The position numbers were made by a program, and so were the translations under genes. From NCBI GenBank assembly GCA_003164475.1, contig PLTL01000323.1:3872-9246 (forward strand): 5,375 nucleotides of DNA, read 5' to 3'. The DNA comes from Candidatus Dormiibacterota bacterium. GTDB taxonomy: Bacteria; Chloroflexota; Dormibacteria; UBA8260; Bog-877. This document shows, piece by piece, positions 1 to 5,319 of this stretch. Position 1 is the stretch's first letter. The number at the start of each line of letters is the position of its first letter. The notes under the pieces are model-generated. The model saw nothing but the letters and a program-made list of their open reading frames with translations. It was not told the origin of the DNA and made no database searches.

Positions 1-872
1 GGCACGTCGAACTTGTGGTCGTGGGTGAGCACACAGACCGCATCCCCTGGACCTAGCTGACCCCCGTCCCGCTCCAGGTACTGGTGCGGCCACTCCACCA
101 GAACCCGGTCCGCCATCGGAAAGCGGGCTGGGGTGGCGAAGGCTGAGCGCGGGTCACAGACGGTCACCTGGTAGCCGAGGACCTTGGCCACTCGGCCCAG
201 GGCAGCGGTGAAGTCGACGGCACCGAAAATGATCATCTGTGGGGGCGGGGCAAAGGCCTCGACGAAGACCGCGACGTCGCTCCGCCGGGCCTCTCCAGTG
301 CACCCATACCGGCGGGTGGTGGACTGGCCGCTGGAGAGTGCCCCCAAGGAGTCCCGGCCCACCACCCGGTCCAGCTCCGGGTTGCCCAGGCTGCCATCCA
401 CTGCTCCGTCGGCACCGACCAGAACCGAGGCGCCGACTGCCACCTGGTCCGGATCACTTGAGGGCGCCGCACCCGGCTCGGCCCGCACCTCAATGACGGT
501 CGACAGGGCCACCGGGCGGCCCGTCTCCAGGTCGCGTCGGAGCCGGTCGTAGAACGTCGGCAGCGTCGGACTCACAAGCACCCGAAGAGTTCCGCCGCAC
601 GTGAGCCCGACCTCCCACGCCTGAGCATCGCTGTAACCGAAGGTCAGTACTGCCGGGGCGCGGTCAGCCGAAAGTGAGTCGAGGGCCGCCTCCACGACAG
701 CACCCTCAACACACCCCCCTGACACCGAGCCTGCCACCTCCCCGGCTTCGCTCACCGCCATCGTGGCTCCGGGCTCCCGGGGGCTGGAGCCATCCACCCC
801 GACCACCCGGGCGAGCGCCACCCGCTGGCCGGCTAGGCGCCAGCGCTCGATGTCGGCGAGCACGTCCCTCAT
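1..872 (-). CDS. XdhC/CoxI family molybdoenzyme maturation factor (partial, C-terminus off the left edge)
   Basis: Translating the minus strand from the ATG at 872-870 gives 290 codons with no stop. XdhC proteins bind molybdenum cofactor and help insert its sulfurated form into xanthine dehydrogenase-type enzymes; CoxI-type paralogues serve CO-dehydrogenase-like enzymes. The N-terminal XdhC/CoxI domain shows GSSPREPGATMAV (28-40), SGGCVEGAVVEAAL (51-64) and a YSDAQAWEVGLTCGG block (80-94) with the family Cys. The C-terminal Rossmann-type domain starts near 211 with MIIFGAVDFTAALGRV, followed by GYQVTVCDPR, a WPHQYL segment and LTHDHKFDVP at the edge. GAVDF replaces the GxGxxG-like loop of many homologues, but I recall this wording as common in actinobacterial members. 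The family is usually about 350-390 residues, so roughly the last fifth is missing. Upstream, an in-frame TGA at 929-927 leaves this ATG as the only good start. The nearest purine-rich run (GGGGGAGG, 904-897) lies 24 bases away, too far for a normal ribosome site. The partner molybdoenzyme, if linked, lies outside the window. Confidence 0.93.
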   Translation of the reverse strand, partial: MRDVLADIERWRLAGQRVALARVVGVDGSSPREPGATMAVSEAGEVAGSVSGGCVEGAVVEAALDSLSADRAPAVLTFGYSDAQAWEVGLTCGGTLRVLVSPTLPTFYDRLRRDLETGRPVALSTVIEVRAEPGAAPSSDPDQVAVGASVLVGADGAVDGSLGNPELDRVVGRDSLGALSSGQSTTRRYGCTGEARRSDVAVFVEAFAPPPQMIIFGAVDFTAALGRVAKVLGYQVTVCDPRSAFATPARFPMADRVLVEWPHQYLERDGGQLGPGDAVCVLTHDHKFDV

Positions 873-934
873 CGCCGACCCAGCGGCGGCAGCGAGCCTC
901 CCCCGCGCCCGCCGGACGGCTGGCCATCACTCAT
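869..934 (-). CDS. Candidate 21-codon leader ORF overlapping the XdhC start
   Basis: On the minus strand an ATG at 934-932 opens a 21-residue Gly/Pro/Arg-rich ORF (starts MSDGQPSGG, ends PPLGRR). Its TGA (871-869) overlaps the XdhC ATG (872-870) as ATGA, the classic arrangement for translational coupling. The ATG lies nine bases after a TATTCT hexamer, so it could be a leaderless start, which is common in Actinobacteria. The purine run GGGGGAGG (904-897) sits inside this ORF, and XdhC has no ribosome site at normal distance. The peptide resembles nothing I recognise. Overlaps of this kind arise by chance in GC-rich DNA, so this is a candidate only. Confidence 0.22.
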   Translation of the reverse strand: MSDGQPSGGRGGGSLPPLGRR

Positions 935-943
935 CGTGAAGAG

Positions 944-949
944 AGAATA
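944..949 (-). promoter_or_regulatory. Possible -10 element for XdhC
   Basis: The minus strand reads TATTCT here, matching the actinobacterial TAnnnT -10 pattern. It lies in a local AT-richer island: 931-950 has 8 G/C in 20 bases, against much higher GC around it. It is 71 bases upstream of the XdhC ATG and 9 bases upstream of the leader-ORF ATG. No convincing -35 hexamer is seen at 16-19 bases (the 17-base position reads CAGCCG), so support is the -10 and composition only. Confidence 0.3.
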
Positions 950-1068
950 GACCCTGGTCCCAGCGGCGGCTGCGGCTGCGCCGGGACCCTTGGAACACGG
1001 CTGGTCGTGGTTGTCGGTCTGCTGAAGGCAGGAGCGACCGCGGCCCAATGCGCGCCGCCGCTCCATTT

Positions 1069-1097
1069 CCCCGCCCCCGGCTGGGGGTTGAACGGGG
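1069..1097. repeat. Two-tier GC hairpin
   Basis: CCCCC (1074-1078) pairs with GGGGG (1083-1087) around a GGCT loop. Directly outside, CCCCG (1069-1073) pairs with CGGGG (1093-1097), leaving TTGAA as a one-sided bulge. That makes ten G-C pairs in 29 bases. There is no T-tract on either side as expected of a classical terminator. The role is unknown. Confidence 0.35.
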
Positions 1098-1125
1098 TGA
1101 CTCAGCCCGTCACTGGATGGCGCTC

Positions 1126-1148
1126 CCAATTGGTTGCCAGGTGCTGGC
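1126..1148. promoter_or_regulatory. Possible operator: CCAATTGG palindrome followed by a small inverted repeat
   Basis: A perfect 8-base palindrome, CCAATTGG (1126-1133), is followed two bases later by GCCAG-GTG-CTGGC (1136-1148), a 5-base inverted repeat with a three-base spacer. The palindrome's AATT core stands out in GC-rich sequence between divergent genes, where a repressor site might be expected. No transcription factor consensus is firmly recognised, so this is suggestive only. Confidence 0.2.
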
Positions 1149-1195
1149 GCCCGAGGCCAAACCCGCCGGTCGGGGGTAGGCCGCACGGGCTCCTA

Positions 1196-1211
1196 GGCCG
1201 GGCCCCCGGCC
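1196..1211. repeat. GGCCGGG-CC-CCCGGCC inverted repeat
   Basis: Seven-base perfect arms (1196-1202 and 1205-1211) are separated by two bases. The loop is too short for a full RNA hairpin without opening a pair, so a DNA-level palindrome or a 6-bp hairpin is likelier. All bases are G or C, which makes chance occurrence in this context plausible. Confidence 0.3.
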
Positions 1212-1278
1212 GCCGCCCAGCGGGCCTGCCAAACGCCAGCGCGGGTAGCTCACCGGGTGGGCATCGCGGCCGCAGGCT

Positions 1279-1300
1279 CGGGCGGCAGCGAGACCGCCCG
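1279..1300. repeat. CGGGCGG/CCGCCCG hairpin
   Basis: Seven perfect base pairs (1279-1285 with 1294-1300) enclose the purine-rich loop CAGCGAGA. CTCGG at 1277-1281 can instead pair with CCGAG at 1305-1309, so two alternative folds compete. No T-tract follows. The function is unknown. Confidence 0.3.
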
Positions 1301-1379
1301 GGGGCCGAGCATGTCCCGTCGCCAGTTCGGGGCCCCAGTCCAGGCTCCGTCCGCCGGCCGAGCCAGGGCTCCGCCGGCT

Positions 1380-1396
1380 TGGTGGCACTGACACCA
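1380..1396. promoter_or_regulatory. TGGTG-N7-CACCA inverted repeat, possible regulator site
   Basis: Perfect 5-base arms TGGTG (1380-1384) and CACCA (1392-1396) flank GCACTGA. Spaced half-sites of this size are typical of dimeric repressors. It lies about 90 bases before the TAAGCT element and 390 bases before the fusion gene. It matches no regulator I can name. Confidence 0.18.
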
Positions 1397-1486
1397 CGAG
1401 CAGCCTGACCGCGCACTCCACCTCGGCGCTGACGTCGGCGCGGCCGCGGTCCGCCCCGGGTGAGAAGCCTTAAGCGAACGAGCGAG

Positions 1487-1492
1487 TAAGCT
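1487..1492 (+). promoter_or_regulatory. Possible -10 element toward the fusion gene
   Basis: TAAGCT fits TAnnnT and lies in the AT-richest stretch of the upstream region (1461-1510, 52% G/C by count). The -35 position (1464-1469, GAAGCC) does not resemble TTGACA. If used, the transcript would carry a leader of nearly 290 bases before the ATG at 1786. Weak support. Confidence 0.18.
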
Positions 1493-1576
1493 CAGGAGAG
1501 TTCTGACCGTAGCCAGGGCGCCGGGGGATGACAGGCTGCCCCACCGTCAACCAACGATTCCGAGGAGCACGACGAT

Positions 1577-1789
1577 GTGGGACTCGCCCACACCTCGACC
1601 AAAGGTCCCACCCGATTCCCCGAGTGTTTCCGGCGCTGCTCTTTCGCCCCAGTCTCTCGGACCGCCGCACTCCCCGGCGGGACCTCAGCCATCGCGGTGA
1701 CGGCGATCCGGAGGGGCCGTGGTTGGGGCCGGCGCAAGGGACGGCCGTCGGCAGGGACCGTGGGCCCACGGGCTGGGGGTGAGAGATGA
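1577..1789 (+). CDS. Candidate 70-codon ORF with a ribosome site, overlapping the fusion start
   Basis: GAGGAG at 1562-1567 is a good Shine-Dalgarno. It is nine bases before the GTG at 1577, which opens a 70-residue frame whose TGA (1787-1789) overlaps the ATG at 1786 as ATGA. The same ribosome site is seven bases before the ATG at 1575, which opens a different 41-codon Pro/Ser-rich frame ending at 1700. The 70-residue product is basic near its C-terminal half (RRGRGWGRRKGRP) and matches no family I know. By my count 52 of its 70 codons end in G/C (about 74%), below the main gene's level, and for the 41-codon frame it is about 61%. Both figures argue against long-standing protein coding. A leader ORF coupled to the fusion is possible; a chance frame is more likely. 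Confidence 0.2.
   Translation: MGLAHTSTKGPTRFPECFRRCSFAPVSRTAALPGGTSAIAVTAIRRGRGWGRRKGRPSAGTVGPRAGGER
1758..1771. promoter_or_regulatory. Perfect 14-base palindrome just before the fusion start
   Basis: CCGTGGG (1758-1764) is followed at once by its exact inverse CCCACGG (1765-1771). It ends 14 bases before the ATG at 1786 and touches the weak ribosome site GGGGGTGAG (1775-1783). As DNA it could be an operator. As RNA it could form a 5-bp hairpin that hinders initiation at 1786. No known site is recognised. Confidence 0.3.
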
Positions 1790-4700
1790 CGGACCGGGAC
1801 TCGGGTCAGCCACCCATCCCCAAAGGCGTCTCGGTGGAGACCCAGCGGAAAGCGGGAGGCGGAGGAGGGGAGCGGCCGGTGCTCCACCTCTCACGTTTCG
1901 ATGCCGTACTTTTCGATCTTGACGGAGTGCTGACCGACACGGCCCGGGTGCATGAGACGGCCTGGGCGGCGATCTTCACGGAGCTTTTCGAGCGGGTCCG
2001 GACGGCCTCGGGGACGCCGGCTGGGCCTCCGCCCTTCACCGACGCGGACTACCGGCGGCTGGTGGACGGCGAGGCTCGCCTGGAGGGCGTGCACCATGTG
2101 CTCGCGGACCGCGGCATCGTCCTTCCCGAGGGGGGCCCTGACGACCAGCCCGGGCTCGACAGCGCTTGGGCGGTGGCCAAGGCCAAGGACCTCCGCTACC
2201 GGGAACTGCTCGGCACGGTCGGGGCACGGCCCTTCGCGTCGTCGCTCGCCATGGTGCAGGACCTGCGAGCTGCCGGGCTGCTGTTAGCGGTGGTTTCGGC
2301 CAGCCGCCACTGCCTCGAGGTACTCGCTGCAGCAGGCATGAGCGGCCTGTTCGACAGCGCGATCGACGGTCGCGTCGCCGCGGCGATGGGCCTTGCCGGC
2401 AAGCCTGACCCAGCCACCTACCTGGAAGCGGCCGCCCGGCTCGGTGTCGATCCCGACCGGGCGGTGGTGGTCGAAGATGCGCTTTCCGGTGTCGAAGCGG
2501 GCCGGAACGGCGGGTTCGGACTGGTTGTGGGCGTGGACCGCCTGGGCACGCCCGGGGCTCTCAGGGACGCGGGTGCGGACGTGGTGGTGGCCGACCTCGC
2601 TGAGCTCCGCCTCGATGCGGGCCGCCGAGGCCCCTGGCACGTGGAGCTCTCCGACGACTCCGGCGCGGCTGCGGGCGGCAGCGCCGAGGGCCGCTGGGAG
2701 GCGCTGGGGACGCTGGCCAACGGTTATGTCGGAACCCGCGGCGCCTGGCTCGGGGCGACCGACGATGGGACCCACTATCCGGGGACCTACCTGGCGGGTG
2801 TCTACGATCGCCTCACCAGCCCGGTCGACGGCGCGCCGGTCGAGCGCGAGGCCGTCGTGAACGCCCCCAACTGGTTGCCGCTCACCTACTCCGTCAACGG
2901 AGGCCCGTGGCTGGGCGATGGCGCTGTCGAAGTCTCCTTCCACCGCTTGCACCTCGACCTGCGCCGGGGGCTGCTGGTCCGGCGGTGGCGCACGGTCGAC
3001 CCCGAGGGCCGATGCAGCTCGGTGGTGGAGCGGCGCCTGGTGTCGATGGCAGACCCCCACTTGGTCGCGGTCGAGCTCAGCGTGGTGGCCGAGAACTGGT
3101 CAGGGGAGCTACGGGTCCGCAGCGGGCTGGACGCCCACGTCGCCAACCACCAGACCATCGAGGAGCACCTTCTCGCCAACCGGCATCTGGGCACGGTCAC
3201 GGTGGGAGAGGATCCCCCCGAGGTCTGCTGGCTCACGGCGCGGACGATGCAATCTGGCATCACCCTGGCGGAGGCGGCCCGCACCCGCCTCACGGCTGGC
3301 ACCGAGACGGCCCGCCAGCCGGTGAGCGGAGATGCCAGCGTCGCCCAGGAGCTCTCGGTCCACGTCCTCGAAGGGGGTCGGGTCGGCGTGGAGAAGGTGG
3401 TGGCGATCTTCACCTCCCGGGACCGGGCGATCTCCGACCCCGAGACGGCCGCCAGACCTGCAGCCGCAGCCGCTGGCGACTTCAAGGCGCTCTTGGGCGA
3501 GCACGCGGCTGCCTGGGCCAGGCTGTGGCGCCGCTCCCGCCTCCAGGCCGAGGTCAGCGAGTCCGCCAGCGTCAGCAGCGGGACGGTCGCAGCTGGAGTG
3601 GACGCCAACCGCTGGGTCAACTCCGGTCGGGTCCACTTGCAGCTGTTCCACCTGCTGCAGGTGGCCTCGCCGCACGTGGTCGAACTCGACGTGGGGATTC
3701 CGGCACGGGGCCTGGGCGGCGAAGGGTATCTCGGCCACGTCTTCTGGGACGAACTGTTCGTATTGCCGGTCCTCAACTTCCGCTTCCCCGAGGTGGCCCG
3801 GGCATTTCTCCGCTACCGGTGCCGCCGCCTCGGCGCGGCCCGGCGTGCCGCGGCGGCGGCCGGGCATCGGGGCGCGATGTACCCCTGGCAGAGCGGCAGC
3901 GACGGGCGAGACGAGACCCCGCACACCCTCTACAACCCTCGGGCCGGCCGCTGGATCGCCGACGGCTCCAGCCGCCAGCGTCACGTCGGGCTCGCCATCG
4001 CTTACGAACTCTGGCAGCACTGGCAGACCACCGGCGACACCTGGTTCTTCTTCGGAGCGGGCGCTGAGGTGTTCTTGGAGATCGCCCGTTTCTTCGCTGA
4101 CCTAGCCACCTTCGACCCGGCCCTTTCGCGCTGGCGGATCCGAGGCGTGATGGGGCCCGATGAGTTCCATGACGCCTACCCGTCCGGCGCTGAGCTGGGG
4201 ATTGATGACAACGCCTACACCAACGTCATGACCGCGTGGCTGTTGCGCCGGGCCCGTGAGCTGGTGGAGCTGATCCGCCGCGACCACCGCAACGACGTGC
4301 TCGAGCGGATCAGGCTTTCCGACGGCGAGCTGAACCGCTGGGAACGGCTGGCGGCCGAGCTCTACGTGCCCTTCCACGAGGGCGTTATCAGCCAGTTCGC
4401 CGGCTACGAGCGCCTGTCCCCGATCGACCTCGATGGCTACCGCGCCCGGTACGGCAACATCGGGCGGCTCGACCTGATCCTTGATGCCGAGGGCGACGCC
4501 GTCCGCCGCTACCAAGTGGCCAAGCAAGCCGACGTGCTCATGCTCTTCTACCTTCTGTCCGCCGAGGAGCTGCGCGACGTTTTCGAGGGCCTCGGCTACG
4601 ATCTGACGCCCGGCACCATCCGGGGCACGGTCGACTATTACACCGCCCGCGTCGCCCATGGCTCCACCTTGTCCGCGGTCGTGCATGCCTGGGTGACCGC

Positions 4701-5076
4701 CCGAGCTGACCGGGCCGGATCTTGGGCCCAATTCCGTGAGGCGCTGTCGACCGACATCGCCGACATCCAGGGGGGCACGACCGCCGAGGGCATCCACCTC
4801 GGGGCCATGGCCGGCACCCTGGACCTGCTCCAGCGCTGCTACACGGGACTGGAGGTCCGAGAGGACGCCTTGTGGCTCAACCCCGCTCTCCCCGACGAGC
4901 TGGAGCGCCTCCGCTTCGCTCTCAACTACCGCGACCACTGGGTGGACATCGACGTCGACCACCACCGTCTCGCCGTGGGCGCCGCAGCTGGCCAGGCGCT
5001 GCCGGCCACGCTGGTACTGCGAGGTGAGCGCCGGACGCTGGAGCCCGGCCAGTGGATCGAGCGAGAGCTGGTTTGA
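1786..5076 (+). CDS. Bifunctional beta-phosphoglucomutase (HAD) - glycoside hydrolase family 65 protein (putative disaccharide phosphorylase)
   Basis: A 1096-residue cytosolic fusion; no signal peptide or membrane segment is seen. Residues about 38-275 form a HAD phosphomutase. Motif I is FDLDGVLTD with nucleophile D44 and acid/base D46, the cap carries LVDGEARLEGV (92-102), motif II is near S171, Lys206 sits in GKPDPATY, and VEDALSGVEAG (229-239) supplies the Mg-binding acids. Residues about 284-1090 are a full GH65 protein. Its N-terminal beta-sandwich includes the TLANGYVGTRGAW block (309-321). The (alpha/alpha)6 catalytic barrel has HVFWDELF (651-658) and MGPDEFH (789-795), with E793 as expected general acid. 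It also has DNAYTN, KQAD (913-916) and the phosphate-loop motif HGSTLS (958-963). A C-terminal GH65 beta domain follows. The predicted role is phosphorolysis of an alpha-glucosyl disaccharide (trehalose, maltose, kojibiose or similar) to beta-glucose 1-phosphate, then isomerisation to glucose 6-phosphate. GPDEFHDAYP resembles the mycobacterial Rv3401-type branch more than classical maltose phosphorylases, so the substrate is unassigned and hydrolysis is not excluded. In M. tuberculosis the halves are adjacent separate genes. The true start may be the GTG at 1879. Confidence 0.93.
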   Translation: MTDRDSGQPPIPKGVSVETQRKAGGGGGERPVLHLSRFDAVLFDLDGVLTDTARVHETAWAAIFTELFERVRTASGTPAGPPPFTDADYRRLVDGEARLEGVHHVLADRGIVLPEGGPDDQPGLDSAWAVAKAKDLRYRELLGTVGARPFASSLAMVQDLRAAGLLLAVVSASRHCLEVLAAAGMSGLFDSAIDGRVAAAMGLAGKPDPATYLEAAARLGVDPDRAVVVEDALSGVEAGRNGGFGLVVGVDRLGTPGALRDAGADVVVADLAELRLDAGRRGPWHVELSDDSGAAAGGSAEGRWEALGTLANGYVGTRGAWLGATDDGTHYPGTYLAGVYDRLTSPVDGAPVEREAVVNAPNWLPLTYSVNGGPWLGDGAVEVSFHRLHLDLRRGLLVRRWRTVDPEGRCSSVVERRLVSMADPHLVAVELSVVAENWSGELRVRSGLDAHVANHQTIEEHLLANRHLGTVTVGEDPPEVCWLTARTMQSGITLAEAARTRLTAGTETARQPVSGDASVAQELSVHVLEGGRVGVEKVVAIFTSRDRAISDPETAARPAAAAAGDFKALLGEHAAAWARLWRRSRLQAEVSESASVSSGTVAAGVDANRWVNSGRVHLQLFHLLQVASPHVVELDVGIPARGLGGEGYLGHVFWDELFVLPVLNFRFPEVARAFLRYRCRRLGAARRAAAAAGHRGAMYPWQSGSDGRDETPHTLYNPRAGRWIADGSSRQRHVGLAIAYELWQHWQTTGDTWFFFGAGAEVFLEIARFFADLATFDPALSRWRIRGVMGPDEFHDAYPSGAELGIDDNAYTNVMTAWLLRRARELVELIRRDHRNDVLERIRLSDGELNRWERLAAELYVPFHEGVISQFAGYERLSPIDLDGYRARYGNIGRLDLILDAEGDAVRRYQVAKQADVLMLFYLLSAEELRDVFEGLGYDLTPGTIRGTVDYYTARVAHGSTLSAVVHAWVTARADRAGSWAQFREALSTDIADIQGGTTAEGIHLGAMAGTLDLLQRCYTGLEVREDALWLNPALPDELERLRFALNYRDHWVDIDVDHHRLAVGAAAGQALPATLVLRGERRTLEPGQWIERELV
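1861..1881 (+). promoter_or_regulatory. Strong internal ribosome site and GTG start within the fusion gene
   Basis: GGAGGAGGGGAG (1861-1872) is six bases before an in-frame GTG (1879-1881, codon 32 of the long form). This is much better than the GGGGGTGAG crowding the ATG at 1786. Starting here gives 1065 residues beginning six residues before the conserved FDAVLFDLDG strand, which is where HAD phosphomutases normally begin. The 31 codons removed have lower third-position G/C (24 of 31) and include a run of five Gly that the ribosome site itself would create. Confidence 0.5.
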
Positions 5077-5117
5077 TCCTCCAGCCCCAGACCGACCCGC
5101 GGCTCACCTCCCCGGCC

Positions 5118-5150
5118 GGTCCCCGGCTTCCCGCAAGGGGCGAAGGGACC
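5118..5150 (+). terminator. Terminator-like hairpin after the fusion gene
   Basis: GGTCCC (5118-5123) pairs perfectly with GGGACC (5145-5150). Inside, TTC (5128-5130) pairs with GAA (5142-5144) and CC with GG around a GCAA loop of the stable GNRA type, with small bulges between. It starts 41 bases after the stop of the fusion gene. No T-tract follows, as is often the case in GC-rich Actinobacteria, so it may instead protect the transcript end or be a processing signal. Confidence 0.4.
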
Positions 5151-5184
5151 CACCTCACGTCACGGCGGGGGCCGGCTCCTTGCT

Positions 5185-5243
5185 GACCGCCAAGCCCCCT
5201 GAGCGGTGCTCGGCGGTCGGTCCGGGCCGACCCGGGACGGCCC
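5185..5243 (+). promoter_or_regulatory. Cluster of competing stems upstream of the phosphoketolase-like gene
   Basis: GACCGCC (5185-5191) pairs with GGCGGTC (5212-5218), with an inner GAGC-GGT-GCTC hairpin (5201-5211). The right arm shares bases with GGTCGG (5215-5220), which pairs with CCGACC (5227-5232). That stem in turn conflicts with GGGCCG (5224-5229) paired to CGGCCC (5238-5243). Only some can form together, the geometry used by attenuators. No T-tract, leader peptide or known riboswitch core is visible, and GC-rich DNA yields such stems readily. Confidence 0.25.
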
Positions 5244-5306
5244 AGAGGCATGAACCGGGCCCTCCCCGCCGCAGCGGAGCCAATGAACTCGCGCCATCTG
5301 AACAAC

Positions 5307-5310
5307 GGAG
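5307..5310 (+). promoter_or_regulatory. Ribosome binding site of the phosphoketolase-like gene
   Basis: GGAG lies nine bases before the GTG at 5320. An in-frame TGA at 5299-5301 with no other start codon between fixes this GTG as the start. Confidence 0.6.
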
Positions 5311-5319
5311 ACGCATCCC

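Larger units (their letters stand above)
873..1785. other. Long region between divergent genes, no convincing long gene
   Basis: These 913 bases separate the leftward XdhC gene from the rightward sugar-phosphorylase fusion, so any promoters for both should lie here. No reading frame shows a recognisable family. The open frames present are rich in Arg, Pro and Gly and look like chance frames in GC-rich DNA. The region contains two AT-richer islands (about 931-950 and 1461-1510; the latter has 26 G/C in 50), several short hairpins and palindromes listed separately, and two small ORFs overlapping the flanking starts. I see no tRNA and no known riboswitch consensus. Confidence 0.6.

Noticed and set aside
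1240..1340. Possible tRNA or structured RNA (GGTAGCTCA and GTTCGGGGCC-like strings)
   Set aside because: GGTAGCTCA resembles a D-arm and GTTCGGGGCC a T-loop by wording, but spacing (about 80 bases between them) and the lack of an acceptor stem or anticodon arm rule out a tRNA.
1341..1376. Imperfect direct repeat GGCTCCG(T)CCGCCGGC at 1343 and 1368
   Set aside because: Only two short copies made of G and C with no spacing regularity; not a CRISPR array or tandem repeat.
674..1408. Plus-strand 244-codon ORF
   Set aside because: Its left part is antisense to the clear XdhC coding region and the rest lies in non-coding spacer; the product is Pro/Arg/Gly-rich with no family resemblance.
1461..1570. 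Known riboswitch (c-di-AMP, SAM, cobalamin) in the leader of the fusion
   Set aside because: I compared the region with the conserved cores I remember and found no match; a covariance search would settle it.
1492..1887. Minus-strand 131-codon ORF (and the overlapping minus frame 1470-1769)
   Set aside because: No recognisable domain, rich in Arg/Pro/Ser, overlaps the start of the fusion gene on the opposite strand; typical of chance frames in GC-rich DNA.
2284..4965. Long minus-strand and alternative plus-strand ORFs inside the fusion gene (for example 2284-3060, 2886-3776, 2907-4067, 4102-4965)
   Set aside because: All overlap the well-supported HAD-GH65 frame and none shows family motifs; they are shadow frames caused by high third-position GC.
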